Origin: Psychrobacillus faecigallinarum
GTDB taxonomy: Bacteria; Bacillota; Bacilli; Bacillales_A; Planococcaceae
Direction: 5' to 3'
Length of the DNA stretch: 64,000 nucleotides
Assembly: GCF_014836595.1 (NCBI RefSeq)
Contig: NZ_JACSQO010000003.1
Span: 233,319 to 297,318, forward strand
The translations under genes were made by a program, and so were the position numbers. Below are positions 17,278 through 26,772 of this stretch, one piece after another. The stretch's first letter is position 1; each line of letters begins with the position of its first letter. The notes beneath the pieces were generated by a model. It did no database searches. It was not told where the DNA came from and saw only the letters and a list, made by a program, of their open reading frames with translations.

Positions 17278-18595
17278 TTTACATGGAAATTTAAAGCTAA
17301 CCATTGAGATTCAAAATAATCCGTATAACCTTTCACCAGAGCAACTTTTTGAAATGGGAGTAAGAATAAATAAAAAGAGGCAATTTCTATTTATTAGTCG
17401 CCTTCTCGGGAAGCACTTGGCAGTAGACCCTTCCCTTTCACTAGGTACGGGAACAGTTCTTGCTTCTATGTTAATGGAGAACGAAGGTTTATCTTCTCAT
17501 CCTCAGTTAATGGATATTATTCATATGATTGATTCAGGGAAGCCTGACCGTGAACTTAGCCTAAGCTCTTTAAAATATAAAGTAAGATTACCGACAAATA
17601 CGGTCTTTATAGGCTTCGCAGAAACTGCCACCGGATTAGGTCATGCTGTTTTTAATCATTTTGAGGAGGCGCAGTATATTCATACTACGCGAGAAGATAT
17701 CGTCAATCTCACCCCTTCTTTTGTTTTTGAAGAAGAGCACTCACATGCTACCTCTCACCGAGTATACGCTTCTGAGAATTCGTTAAAAGAAGCAGAGACG
17801 ATTGTGCTGATTGATGACGAGATAACCTCTGGCCTCACACTTTCCAACTTAATAATATCCTTAAATAAAAAGTTCCCAAAAAAACAATTTAAAATTTTAT
17901 CTATTCTGGATTGGAGAAGTCTTGAGAATAAAAACAATTTTCACAGCCTAATGAATAAGCACGGGATTCATGCGGAAATAATTTCAATTCTCTCCGGTCA
18001 ATTCACATTGCATAATACAGAGATAATCCATGAGGATATCATACCTTACCTAAAAGGTAGAGAAGACTTCGATTTACCTTTAGAAGATGACTTTTCCTCT
18101 CAGTATACCGCTCCTTATTTTAGCGAGCATGCTATTTATAGCAATTTTACTGGTAGATTTGGTCTTACGAGTGAAAACCATGCAGCGATAAATGATTGGA
18201 TACATAAATTGCTTGATACGCTGAAACTTGATAGGAATAAGCCAACGCTTGTTATAGGTTTAGGAGAAAATATTTATATTCCATGTCGTATTGCTCTCGC
18301 ATTAGGTAAACACACTAAGATACAAACAACGACTCGTAGCCCGATTTTTGCAAAAGATAAAGAAAACTATCCTATTAAAAATAAGTGTAAATTTATATTG
18401 CCTGACTCTAACAATATTGAACAATACTTATATAACCTTACAGAGCATGAATTTGAACAAATCTTAATGGTGGCCGAGTCTGTTAAAAACAAGGATACCT
18501 GGTCTCCGTTACTGAACTACTTACAAAGCAAGGGTCCCGTTACATGGTTATCCCTTACAGCTCCAACTAAAAGAGGTGGAATAAATGATGCTTAA
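17228..18595 (+). CDS. Phosphoribosyltransferase-TRSP domain protein of the Ter cluster
   Basis: 455 residues. The PRPP-binding loop is clear at about residue 190 (IVLIDDEITSGLTLSNL). Before it are FIGFAETATGLGHAVF and a HATTREDI-like substrate loop (YIHTTREDIV). The C-terminal third (about 300-450) fits the TRSP-type domain of these proteins, with LVIGLGENIYIPCRIALALG. The start overlaps the aldolase gene by 50 bp, yet GGGGTG precedes the ATG pair at 17228/17234, so coupling is likely. It should transfer or remove a ribosyl-phosphate on an unknown base or amide in the Ter biosynthetic pathway. Confidence 0.85.
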   Translation: MKMLPHTTLSATSRTYNLHGNLKLTIEIQNNPYNLSPEQLFEMGVRINKKRQFLFISRLLGKHLAVDPSLSLGTGTVLASMLMENEGLSSHPQLMDIIHMIDSGKPDRELSLSSLKYKVRLPTNTVFIGFAETATGLGHAVFNHFEEAQYIHTTREDIVNLTPSFVFEEEHSHATSHRVYASENSLKEAETIVLIDDEITSGLTLSNLIISLNKKFPKKQFKILSILDWRSLENKNNFHSLMNKHGIHAEIISILSGQFTLHNTEIIHEDIIPYLKGREDFDLPLEDDFSSQYTAPYFSEHAIYSNFTGRFGLTSENHAAINDWIHKLLDTLKLDRNKPTLVIGLGENIYIPCRIALALGKHTKIQTTTRSPIFAKDKENYPIKNKCKFILPDSNNIEQYLYNLTEHEFEQILMVAESVKNKDTWSPLLNYLQSKGPVTWLSLTAPTKRGGINDA

Positions 18596-19697
18596 AACTG
18601 CCGATTTAGTAAAAACAAGCTACTCGCCTGAAGATATAACCTTTCTCTTAAAGGATATGTCCAAAATTCAGATTGAATCCAATGTAGACACTCGAGAAAA
18701 GGCATTTTCTTTAGGACATCATTATTCTGAGTCTTTACCTATAGAATATCGCCCATCCGAAGAGTATCTTCATTTATACAATCAGGCTATGCTACAACTT
18801 TCCAGCTATATAGCTCAATTAGTAGGCATTGTCACCAGACGCGTCCATAAATATGCCAAAACGGATCACGTCGTCATTGTTTCTTTGGCGCGTGCCGGAA
18901 GCCCAGTAGGGATTTTAATGAGAAGATATGCCCGGTCATTTTTAGACTTAGACTGGCCACATTTTAGTGTGTCCATTTTAAGAGGAAAAGGGATTGACGA
19001 AAATGCTATTAAAACAATTCGTGAGTTATACCCTAATTATCACTTGCAATTTGTTGATGGTTGGACTGGAAAAGGTGCTATTCAAAAAGAATTGACCAAG
19101 TCTATTCAAAAATTGAATCAGCAGGGTCTACATCTAAATGATGACCTTGCAGTCCTTTCCGATCCAGGGGGATGTGCAGCTCTATATAGTACAAGAGAGG
19201 ATATTCTTATACCGAATGCTTTTTTAAATTCCACAGTATCTGGGTTAATCAGTAGAACTATTTTAAATAACTCTTTTCAGTCGAGGGAAGATTACCATGG
19301 GGCCAAGTATTATGCTGATCTTGAGGAGGAAGATGTATCAAATGCTTTCGTAGATCAAATCTCTGCACATTTTTTGGCTCAAGAGAAAGCTATCTTAACG
19401 CGGTCAAAAGAATTCCCTATTAAGAATGAAAGAACATGGTTAGGCATGCAGGTAGCTCAGGAAATAGCACATAAATATTACAAAAACTCTGACCTAACCA
19501 AAGTGAAGCCTAGCGTTGGAGAAACTACCAGAACGTTATTAAGGAGAAAGCCATACAAAATTCTATTAAGAGATGAAAGTGATGAAGCTGTTAAGCATAT
19601 TTTAAGCTTATGCCAAGAAAAAAATATACCTATCGAAATAATTCCTGACCTTTATTATCGTGCTATCGGTCTTATAGAATCGGAGGAACTAATATGA
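18585..19697 (+). CDS. PRTase-fold / StiP-family protein of the Ter cluster
   Basis: 370 residues; ATG ATG at 18585/18588 after AGAGGTGG, overlapping the previous stop by 11 bp. It belongs to the family annotated either as PRTase_1 or as cysteine protease StiP. Landmarks are VIVSLARAGSPVGILMRRY (about 101-119), HFSVSILRGKGID, a LQFVDGWTGKGAIQKEL loop and a SDPGGCAALYSTREDILIPNAF segment around 200. The family is thought to act with the TRSP-PRTase in Ter-linked metabolite synthesis. Which activity is real, transferase or peptidase, cannot be told from sequence. Confidence 0.82.
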   Translation: MMLKTADLVKTSYSPEDITFLLKDMSKIQIESNVDTREKAFSLGHHYSESLPIEYRPSEEYLHLYNQAMLQLSSYIAQLVGIVTRRVHKYAKTDHVVIVSLARAGSPVGILMRRYARSFLDLDWPHFSVSILRGKGIDENAIKTIRELYPNYHLQFVDGWTGKGAIQKELTKSIQKLNQQGLHLNDDLAVLSDPGGCAALYSTREDILIPNAFLNSTVSGLISRTILNNSFQSREDYHGAKYYADLEEEDVSNAFVDQISAHFLAQEKAILTRSKEFPIKNERTWLGMQVAQEIAHKYYKNSDLTKVKPSVGETTRTLLRRKPYKILLRDESDEAVKHILSLCQEKNIPIEIIPDLYYRAIGLIESEELI

Positions 19698-20512
19698 CTA
19701 TTCTATTTGCAAGCGATTTAGACCGTACACTTATATATAGTAAAAAATCTAGAGGACACGAAATAAGTGAACATGATTTAGCTATAGTCGAATGGCGCGA
19801 GAATAATCCCGCTGCATTTATGACCAAGGAGGGGCTGGAAATTTTCAAGGAACTTTCCTCCTCGATTGAATTTTTACCGGTTACTACTCGAACCAATAAA
19901 CAATATGAACGTTTATTTGGATTATATAATCCACAGGAAAAACCGACATATTCTATTGTCTCCAATGGAGCCGTAATATTAGAGAACGGAAGGCCGATCC
20001 CTGAGTGGTCGGATAAAGTAAAGGAGCAGCTTGAGGCAGACTGTACATCAATTCCTCACGTTCTTTCACAAATAGAACCTTATATCCAAAGAGGTTCCAT
20101 CTTGAACTCCTTACAGGCAGAGAACTGGTTTGCATATATGATTATCGATGAAGGCAGGTTTACTGTTGAGGATTTTGAAGACCTTTCCCAACTATTTTTC
20201 AAACAAGGATTCACCTTGTCTAAACAAGGGAGAAAATTATACGTAATGCCTAATTGTATTAATAAATCGCTAGCACTGGAGTTTGTGACAGATCGTTTAG
20301 AGGCAGAAATTGTAATTGCAGCAGGCGATTCCTTGTTAGATTTAGATATGGTTTTGGGTGCTGATTATGGCTTTATCCCACAGCATGGGGAGGTTATTTT
20401 AAATAATAGGGCCCTTCCCTCCCACGTTCAAATAACCGATCACACTGGTGTATTGGCAGGTGAAGAAATAATTAAAAAAGTATCTGAAATTTGTTATAAT
20501 ATGTATGAATAG
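19694..20512 (+). CDS. HAD superfamily phosphatase of the Ter cluster
   Basis: 272 residues, 4-bp ATGA overlap with the previous gene. HAD motifs: I, FASDLDRTLIYS (nucleophile Asp and acid/base Asp); II, LPVTTRTNKQ; III, a Lys in ALEFVTDRL-region (NKSLALEF); IV, IAAGDSLLDLDMVLGAD. A Cof-like cap lies between motifs II and III. It likely dephosphorylates an intermediate made by the two PRTase-type proteins beside it. Confidence 0.87.
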   Translation: MTILFASDLDRTLIYSKKSRGHEISEHDLAIVEWRENNPAAFMTKEGLEIFKELSSSIEFLPVTTRTNKQYERLFGLYNPQEKPTYSIVSNGAVILENGRPIPEWSDKVKEQLEADCTSIPHVLSQIEPYIQRGSILNSLQAENWFAYMIIDEGRFTVEDFEDLSQLFFKQGFTLSKQGRKLYVMPNCINKSLALEFVTDRLEAEIVIAAGDSLLDLDMVLGADYGFIPQHGEVILNNRALPSHVQITDHTGVLAGEEIIKKVSEICYNMYE

Positions 20513-20524
20513 GAGGTAAAACCC

Positions 20525-22138
20525 ATGGTGAAGTTAAATCCAATAAGGATGCAGTCGTGGGATTCATCTAACATTGGGAAATGGCTAAAGAACTCTTTAG
20601 AGGATCCAAGTATAGTTACAATCGATCAAGATAGCCTGATGTATCCCCAGTTATTATGCCAATTTATTGGTGTCTCTTTAGATGAAGATGAATATTTTAC
20701 TATTCTGCATACACAAATCAATGATTCTGATGGTAAGCTGATTAATCTTACTAATTCTCTTAATAAAGAAATTTCATCTGATAAACTACGTGCAATTAAT
20801 CAACTTTTTGAAATCCATCGACAAGAAAAAGGACTTTCCCCTAATCGAATGGTTGCATTTTTAGAAGGTCATTTCTTGCTACCAAGGCTCAATGATAATG
20901 ATTTAAATAGACGTATAAGAATTGTCTTAATAGATTTATTAAAACAGCTCCAATCCAACTACGTCGAAGGGACCCAGCATCATGAATACCGACGGATAAC
21001 GATTGACATGATTAAATGGATATTCAATCATGTCGAACCTGTTCTAGAAAAACTAGATTTTAAAACCGGTCTACCCGGTTTCCTTTGGTACGGTGATGCT
21101 ACCCCTAGCGAGAGATGGTTTCTGAAATATTTAGCAGCTTATGGATTTCATATAGTAATATTCAATCCCTGTGATGAATCCTGGCCTAAGCAAATGTTTG
21201 GAATAGATGAGGAGCATTCCTTTAAATTCCCAAAAATCGCAAGTAAGCCAAGTGAATTTCCAGGTGAAATGCCTAAAATTGCTGGTACAGTTGCCTTTAA
21301 GGCTACTCAAGAGATAAATGAACTCTTACATCACGATGACTCCGGCCTATATAAGCCCTTTCAGTTTAAATCACATTCAATAAATTCCGTAAGGCTAAAA
21401 ACTACCGAGGATGAGGCATTTTTAATAGCCAAAGAGCGCGCCATGATTAGACCTCACTTTCAGGTAAGTAATCAGCTAGTAACTATTCCTGTCGTCTTTG
21501 CAAAATACATGGGAATTGACCGCAATCGAAAGCGTTTTTGGAACAACGTTCATTCCTTAACCTCTCGGGAAGATACCCATGTAATTCGTCAATTTCCATT
21601 CACTAAGGAACAGAAAACAAATCCCTTGTTCCATTACCGCAATGCTTTAAGTTCAGATGGAACATTAAATCCAGAGATTATGAAAACTTCTAACTGGTGG
21701 TCTTATGGTAAATTGCCAACTGGTACACAAACAGCCATCGGTGAAGCCATAGCTAAGCATGTTCGTGATCCAATTCTTATCCCCCAAGGTAATGAATCAT
21801 TTGAGGAACTGCAGCTATATGCATTTTCTCAATCCATGTATTTACCTAATTTTGTAATTCGTTTGTTTCAGACATTCGATTATCCTCAATTCGTCCCTAC
21901 TATCTTCTTATATAACGAAGAAAAAGGACCGGAGTTGAGTAGAGCAGATGCAAACGCTTTATGTATGATGCATTATCTTGGTTTAGATATTATCTTAGTA
22001 AATCCTCAAGGACATTTGGATATCGAAAAGTGGGTCCAGGAAGGAATGTTTGATTTGCACTGGATGGACGATAGATCCTTCAATGAACCTTATAAGGAAC
22101 AAAATGTTGTAAGTAAAATTTTCAAAAAATTTAGATGA
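20525..22138 (+). CDS. yceG: YceG family protein of the Ter/Tel operon
   Basis: 537 residues, the same size as B. subtilis YceG, after AGGAGGT. The protein is soluble, with an aromatic-rich central part (GFLWYGDATPSERWFLKYLAAYGFHIVIFNPCDESWP, key piece LWYGDATPSERWF). The C-terminal half has PTIFLYNEEKGPELSRADAN and MMHYLGLDIILVNPQGHLDIE. The family is a component of Ter operons directly before telA/yceH, and its biochemical role is not established. It sits 12 bp after the HAD gene and 18 bp before telA. Confidence 0.9.
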   Translation: MVKLNPIRMQSWDSSNIGKWLKNSLEDPSIVTIDQDSLMYPQLLCQFIGVSLDEDEYFTILHTQINDSDGKLINLTNSLNKEISSDKLRAINQLFEIHRQEKGLSPNRMVAFLEGHFLLPRLNDNDLNRRIRIVLIDLLKQLQSNYVEGTQHHEYRRITIDMIKWIFNHVEPVLEKLDFKTGLPGFLWYGDATPSERWFLKYLAAYGFHIVIFNPCDESWPKQMFGIDEEHSFKFPKIASKPSEFPGEMPKIAGTVAFKATQEINELLHHDDSGLYKPFQFKSHSINSVRLKTTEDEAFLIAKERAMIRPHFQVSNQLVTIPVVFAKYMGIDRNRKRFWNNVHSLTSREDTHVIRQFPFTKEQKTNPLFHYRNALSSDGTLNPEIMKTSNWWSYGKLPTGTQTAIGEAIAKHVRDPILIPQGNESFEELQLYAFSQSMYLPNFVIRLFQTFDYPQFVPTIFLYNEEKGPELSRADANALCMMHYLGLDIILVNPQGHLDIEKWVQEGMFDLHWMDDRSFNEPYKEQNVVSKIFKKFR

Positions 22139-22156
22139 TATAGGGGCTGAAGTATT

Positions 22157-23233
22157 TTGGAACTGCAAAAATTAGAATTGGAACAGAAAGAACAACTTTT
22201 AGAGGAAAGCAATGAACTTAAAACACAATTGAAGAGAGACCCTCAGGTTTTACAATTGGTGGCGAAAATTGACCCTAAAAACCAGGTGGAGTTATTAGAG
22301 TTTGGTCGCGAACCTGCCAATGAAATATCTGCTTTTACGGGCCGTATTTTAAATACAATAAAATCTAGTAGTATGGAAGAATCCAGCGAGCTTTTAAAAC
22401 AGCTAGGTAAAATTATGGATAAGTTCGATAAAAAAGACTTTGTAGAAAAGCCATCACTCTTAACCAAAGTATTCAAAAAGGGTGAAAAGCTAATCGAAAA
22501 GCTCTTCAACAAATATCAAACAATGGGGAAAGAAATAGACAAAGTCTACATTGAAATTACGAAATATGAAAAAGAGATGAAAACGTCTACCCAAACGTTA
22601 GAAGACCTCTATGATAAAAACTTCAACTATTTTATGGAGCTAGAGAAATATATTGTTGCAGGGGAATTAAAGGTTAACCAATTACGTCAGCAACTCCCTA
22701 CCCTGCAGGAAAAGGCGGAAAAAGGAGATCAGCTTGTTTTAATGGAATTGAACTCCCTGCAAAATGCTATTGAATTGCTGGATCAAAGAATTTATGACTT
22801 AGAAATGGCCAAACAGGTTGCATATCAGTCTGCCCCTCAAATTAGAATGCTACAACGTGGCAACACTAAGCTTATAGGAAAGATTAACTCTGCCTTTGTC
22901 ACAACGATTCCTATATTTAAAACCGGGTTGATAAATGCTATTTCCGCAAAGAGACAAAATCTGGTCGCCCAATCCATGAGTGAATTAGATCGTCGCACAA
23001 ACGAAATGCTGCTAAGAAATGCGAATGATATTTCTAAGCAGAGTGTAGAAATTGCTAAGCTGTCTGGTCAATCTAGCATTAAAATTGAAACTATTGAGCA
23101 AACGTGGGATACGATTATGCGAGGGATGAACGAAACAAAAGCAATTGAGGAAGAAAATCGCAAAATGAGGGAACAAGGTCGTCTTCGACTAGAGGAACTA
23201 CAAAAGAAATATGAAGACGGTCAGAGGAAATAA
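22157..23233 (+). CDS. telA: Toxic anion resistance protein TelA (YceH)
   Basis: 358 residues starting with TTG at 22157 (MELQKLELEQ), with AGGGGCTG upstream; no ATG lies near enough to replace it. It is mostly helical and cytoplasmic. The TelA/KlaA family pattern is visible: LVAKIDPKNQVELLEFGREPANEIS, then FTGRILNTIK, long helices with VDKVYIEITKYEKEM-like spacing, LRQQLPTLQEKAEKGD, and the C-terminal DISKQSVEIAKLSGQSSIKIETIEQTWDTIM region. TelA is tied to tellurite and envelope stress resistance through TerC/TerD complexes. Confidence 0.9.
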   Translation: MELQKLELEQKEQLLEESNELKTQLKRDPQVLQLVAKIDPKNQVELLEFGREPANEISAFTGRILNTIKSSSMEESSELLKQLGKIMDKFDKKDFVEKPSLLTKVFKKGEKLIEKLFNKYQTMGKEIDKVYIEITKYEKEMKTSTQTLEDLYDKNFNYFMELEKYIVAGELKVNQLRQQLPTLQEKAEKGDQLVLMELNSLQNAIELLDQRIYDLEMAKQVAYQSAPQIRMLQRGNTKLIGKINSAFVTTIPIFKTGLINAISAKRQNLVAQSMSELDRRTNEMLLRNANDISKQSVEIAKLSGQSSIKIETIEQTWDTIMRGMNETKAIEEENRKMREQGRLRLEELQKKYEDGQRK

Positions 23234-23273
23234 CTAATTGTCTAATACTATCTAATTTTAAGGAGGAATTTGA

Positions 23274-23852
23274 ATGTCAGTTATTAACCTATCTAAAGGA
23301 CAAAAGATTGATCTTACAAAAACGAATCCTGGATTAACAAAAATCATGGTTGGATTGGGTTGGGATACTAATCGCTATAGTGGTGGTCATGATTTTGACT
23401 TAGATGCCTCTGCTTTCTTAGTTGATCAAAATGGGAAAGCACTTAGCGACAAAAGTTTCATCTTCTATAATAATCTTCAAAGCGAGGACGGCTCCGTTGT
23501 TCATACTGGGGATAATCGAACAGGTGATGGTGATGGCGACGACGAACAATTGTTAGTTAACCTACGACAAGTGCCAAGCGCTGTGCATAGGGTAGTCTTC
23601 ACTGTTACCATCCATGACGCAGACACGAGAAGTCAGAACTTTGGCCAGGTTTCAAATGCCTTTATTCGAATTGTAAACGACGAGACACACGAAGAAATAG
23701 TTCGATATGATTTGGGAGAAGACTTTTCAATTGAAACTGCTCTCGTGGTTGGGGAGATATACAGACACGGTAATGAATGGAAGTTTAATGCAATTGGGAG
23801 CGGTTTTCACGGCGGATTAGCCTCTTTAATTACAGAGTTTGGTCTCAACTAA
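23274..23852 (+). CDS. terD: TerD family protein, third paralogue
   Basis: 192 residues after AAGGAGG. It is canonical, with [20 protein letters not shown], an intact first calcium site ([13 protein letters not shown]), the second site [15 protein letters not shown] and [20 protein letters not shown] at the end. Closer to the second TerD of the cluster than to the first. Last gene of the unit; a terminator follows about 85 bp later. Confidence 0.93.
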   Translation: MSVINLSKGQKIDLTKTNPGLTKIMVGLGWDTNRYSGGHDFDLDASAFLVDQNGKALSDKSFIFYNNLQSEDGSVVHTGDNRTGDGDGDDEQLLVNLRQVPSAVHRVVFTVTIHDADTRSQNFGQVSNAFIRIVNDETHEEIVRYDLGEDFSIETALVVGEIYRHGNEWKFNAIGSGFHGGLASLITEFGLN

Positions 23853-23937
23853 CCTATGTAATAAATAGCATCGCACCATGAAAGATTGGTCTAGAATCAA
23901 CACAAAATAAGCGCTCCAGTCATCTGAATAATATAAG

Positions 23938-23980
23938 AAATCTCTCGAGTTCATTTGAAACTTGGGAGATTTTTGTTTAA
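23938..23980 (+). terminator. Terminator at the end of the Ter cluster
   Basis: AAATCTC-TCG-AGTT pairs with AACT-TGG-GAGATTT (two G-T pairs), loop CATTTGA, then TTTTGTTT. Confidence 0.8.
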
Positions 23981-24217
23981 AGCCCTTTTTATTTTTGGAT
24001 TACCTAATATGGATCGAATAATATTATGTGATTTTCTTTTCTTATTTGTAGGGATATATATATAGGTATTTGTAATTTTCTTATTATTCCTTAGTTTGAT
24101 AAAATGAGATTAAGATGAAAATTCTAAAATTGAAGACTTTAGTTTAAACCAGTTAATACTTTATTCCTCTTCTATGTTGTGGACAATAGAGGTATTCAAA
24201 AGAAAGGAGTTTAAAAC

Positions 24218-25114
24218 ATGCGTAAAGATTTATCAGTAATTTTCCCTTCCTATCAATTATTTTCGGAATACCCTAATAATAAAGATAACAATTTCCTTAC
24301 TTTTCATGATGCCCCTAATAATCAGTGGATACAAATCAATAAGGATGAAGTATCTTCTCGGGATTATGCACTACTCTCTTCTTTCTACACAGTAGTCGAT
24401 TTAACGTTTCCTACTAATTATTCACTTTCCGAAAAATGGATTCGTTTCCTTCATGGATCTGGTGAACTCCCTATTGAAGCTGGTACTGAAATTCGTATTA
24501 TACAACTTGTCGTAAAGAATAGTGACTTTCTAAATGAAGATTTAACTAAGGCAGTCCAATTGTTTTTTGAAGATGCTGTACAGCTGGTTTTCATCTCCAA
24601 CGATAATGCCTTGCTTATTGAGCAAAAGTCTACTTATGTTCAATCTACAGAGGATCTTGCATCCTTTATCTTTGCTCTAGAAAGTGATTTCTTCATAAAA
24701 GCAGACCTCTTTGTCGGAAAGTTTAATACTGTAAACGAACAAACCCCTTCACGTTACACTTTGGAAAGAGAATGGTTCTCTAACGGTATCGTAAATTACT
24801 ATCCAGGAAGAATTTATACGCTTGAAAATATATTCCCGACTATCTTAATAAAAGAAATGTCCGATAGCTTAAGACAAATCATTCACCAAGAGGTGCTCAT
24901 CCCTATTGAATTCGATACGGAGTTACTGCAAACCGTACAAGCTTTTTTTGAAAATGGCTTTAACGCCTCTATTACTTCAAAAAAATTACATATTCACCGA
25001 AACACCCTTCATTATAGACTATCTAAATTTCAAGAAATCACAGGTATATCAGTCCGTGACTTTGACGGGGCACTTATTGTATATTGCGCAAGCTTGCTCG
25101 TAAACTATGAATAA
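24218..25114 (+). CDS. PucR/CdaR-type transcriptional regulator (C-terminal HTH)
   Basis: 298 residues after AAAGGAG. The N-terminal 220 residues are an unassigned sensor-like region. The C-terminus has the PucR-type helix-turn-helix: LLQTVQAFFENGFNASITSKKLHIHRNTLHYRLSKFQ, key part TSKKLHIHRNTLHYRL, followed by the family's EITGISVRDFDGALIVYCA. Regulators of this type stand next to an MsmX-like ATPase in several Bacillales. It may control that gene 109 bp downstream, but the ligand is unknown. Confidence 0.78.
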   Translation: MRKDLSVIFPSYQLFSEYPNNKDNNFLTFHDAPNNQWIQINKDEVSSRDYALLSSFYTVVDLTFPTNYSLSEKWIRFLHGSGELPIEAGTEIRIIQLVVKNSDFLNEDLTKAVQLFFEDAVQLVFISNDNALLIEQKSTYVQSTEDLASFIFALESDFFIKADLFVGKFNTVNEQTPSRYTLEREWFSNGIVNYYPGRIYTLENIFPTILIKEMSDSLRQIIHQEVLIPIEFDTELLQTVQAFFENGFNASITSKKLHIHRNTLHYRLSKFQEITGISVRDFDGALIVYCASLLVNYE

Positions 25115-25223
25115 CAACATGCACAATATATTTCATTAAATCTTGTGCATATCATCCATATCAACCATTATTTCCTATTGGTAATCTTAAAGAAAGGTAA
25201 AAACAATTTTAGGGGGATTACTA

Positions 25224-26321
25224 ATGGAAAAAATGGTTCTTGAAAATATCTTTAAAATTTACGATGACACTTCAACTGCAGTTTCAGACTTTAATTTACA
25301 TGTTCAGGACAAGGAATTTATCGTTCTTGTTGGTCCATCAGGCTGTGGTAAATCTACAACTCTTCGTATGATTGCTGGACTCGAAGAAATCTCTAAAGGT
25401 GAGCTTCGTATTGAGGGTAAGCTAATGAATAATGTTGCACCTAAAGACCGCGACATCGCAATGGTTTTCCAAAACTACGCTCTTTATCCACATATGTCTG
25501 TCTATGATAATATGGCTTTCGGATTAAAGCTAAGAAAATTTCCAAAAGCAGATATCGACAAGCGAGTGAAAAATGCAGCAGATATTTTGGGACTTGAGCC
25601 TCTTTTAAACAGAAAGCCAAAAGCACTGTCAGGCGGACAGCGCCAGCGTGTTGCACTAGGTCGTGCAATTGTTCGTGACGCAAAGCTCTTCCTGATGGAT
25701 GAGCCTTTATCTAATCTAGATGCTAAATTACGTGTCCAAATGCGTGCTGAAATTATTAAGCTACATCACCGTCTTAAAACAACTACTGTCTACGTTACAC
25801 ATGACCAAACGGAAGCAATGACGATGGCTTCTCGTTTAGTAGTTATGAAGGATGGTCTCATTCAACAGGTTGGAACGCCAAAAGACGTTTATGAAAATCC
25901 TGAAAATGTATTTGTTGGAGGCTTCATCGGGTCACCTGCTATGAACTTCTTCCAAGGGCACGTAAAAGATGGTTATTTTATTGCTGGTGAGCATAAGATT
26001 AAATTATCTCCGGAAAAGGCTTCCCTGTTAAATGGGCAAGGCTACAATGGGAAGGACGTTATATTCGGTATCCGCCCTGAACATATTTCTGCTGATCCAG
26101 AGGATCTTACTCGCACACCAGAATCTGTTGTAAATGCACATGTAGATGTATGCGAGTTAACTGGAGCAGAGTTCATGGTTTATTCTACTCTAGGAGAACA
26201 GCAGTACGTTGCTCGTATCAATGCAGATTCACTTTTAGAAACTGGGCAACACATCCAACTTACATTTGATATGTCAAAAGCACACTTCTTTGACAAGGAA
26301 ACGGAAAGTCGTATTCGATAA
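25224..26321 (+). CDS. msmX: Multi-sugar ABC transporter ATP-binding protein (MsmX/UgpC type)
   Basis: 365 residues after AGGGGG. Walker A GPSGCGKSTT, Q-loop FQNYALYPHMSV, signature LSGGQRQRVALGRAI, Walker B LFLMDEPLSNLD, H-loop VTHDQTEAM. The C-terminal third is the MalK-type regulatory OB domain (VIFGIRPEHIS, GAEFMVYSTLG). MsmX in B. subtilis is a shared ATPase that energises several carbohydrate importers lacking their own. The transport genes at 40-46 kb have no ATPase, so this protein is a good candidate partner. Confidence 0.93.
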   Translation: MEKMVLENIFKIYDDTSTAVSDFNLHVQDKEFIVLVGPSGCGKSTTLRMIAGLEEISKGELRIEGKLMNNVAPKDRDIAMVFQNYALYPHMSVYDNMAFGLKLRKFPKADIDKRVKNAADILGLEPLLNRKPKALSGGQRQRVALGRAIVRDAKLFLMDEPLSNLDAKLRVQMRAEIIKLHHRLKTTTVYVTHDQTEAMTMASRLVVMKDGLIQQVGTPKDVYENPENVFVGGFIGSPAMNFFQGHVKDGYFIAGEHKIKLSPEKASLLNGQGYNGKDVIFGIRPEHISADPEDLTRTPESVVNAHVDVCELTGAEFMVYSTLGEQQYVARINADSLLETGQHIQLTFDMSKAHFFDKETESRIR

Positions 26322-26331
26322 AATAAAATTG

Positions 26332-26366
26332 GCCCACAGCCCATTAAAGGGGTGTGGGCTTTTATA
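26332..26366 (+). terminator. Terminator after msmX
   Basis: GCCCACA / TGTGGGC stem with a 14-nt loop, followed by TTTTATAA. Confidence 0.85.
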
Positions 26367-26426
26367 ATAGGTAGACCCTTGCCCTTATACAACAATTATC
26401 TATAAAAAACTCTCCTCAAAATAAAG

Positions 26427-26466
26427 AGCCTCGAAAACTTTACGACCCGGAAAAGTTTTCGGGGCT
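26427..26466. terminator. Second hairpin after msmX, terminator-like
   Basis: AGCC-CGAAAACTTT arms with 10-nt loop; long and nearly perfect, but with only a short T-rich tail on either strand. Confidence 0.5.
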
Positions 26467-26486
26467 TCTATTCAAATTACCTATAG

Positions 26487-26620
26487 TTGTTTTCCGTTAC
26501 ATCGGACGCTTTCCGGGAGCACGGCATCTATCTCCTCGTCGCTTTGCTCCTGCTTAGGCTTTTACGCTCGCGCTGCTCCCCCAAGAGTCGCCGCCTCCTC
26601 TTTCAAACAATTAGAATGGA
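26487..26620. repeat. Dispersed GC-rich intergenic repeat
   Basis: The region reads CCGTTACATCGGACGC, later CGTCGCTTTGCTCCTGC, GCTCGCGCTGCTCC and AAGAGTCGCCGCCTCC before ATTAGAATGG. Related pieces (GGAGTCGC..., CGCTnnAATCAA) occur at 43.6 and 58.0 kb. This is a non-coding element type common between genes in Bacillales. Confidence 0.6.
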
Positions 26621-26667
26621 GAGATTTCTTACAAGAAATCAGCTAGCTTTAATAAGAAGTAAAAACG

Positions 26668-26697
26668 TGAAATCAAGTTACCGATTTCAAGTTTTTT
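26668..26697 (-). terminator. Terminator after the secreted propeller gene
   Basis: TGAAATC / GATTTCA stem with 8-nt loop, followed by CGTTTTTAC on the minus strand and AGTTTTTT on the plus strand; 76 bp past the stop at 26773. Confidence 0.65.
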
Positions 26698-26772
26698 CAT
26701 TAATTGACTAGTTATGCTCCAGCATTTTCTTATACTTTTTATTTTCTCCCCCTAGTGTATGTCCTTGAGGCT

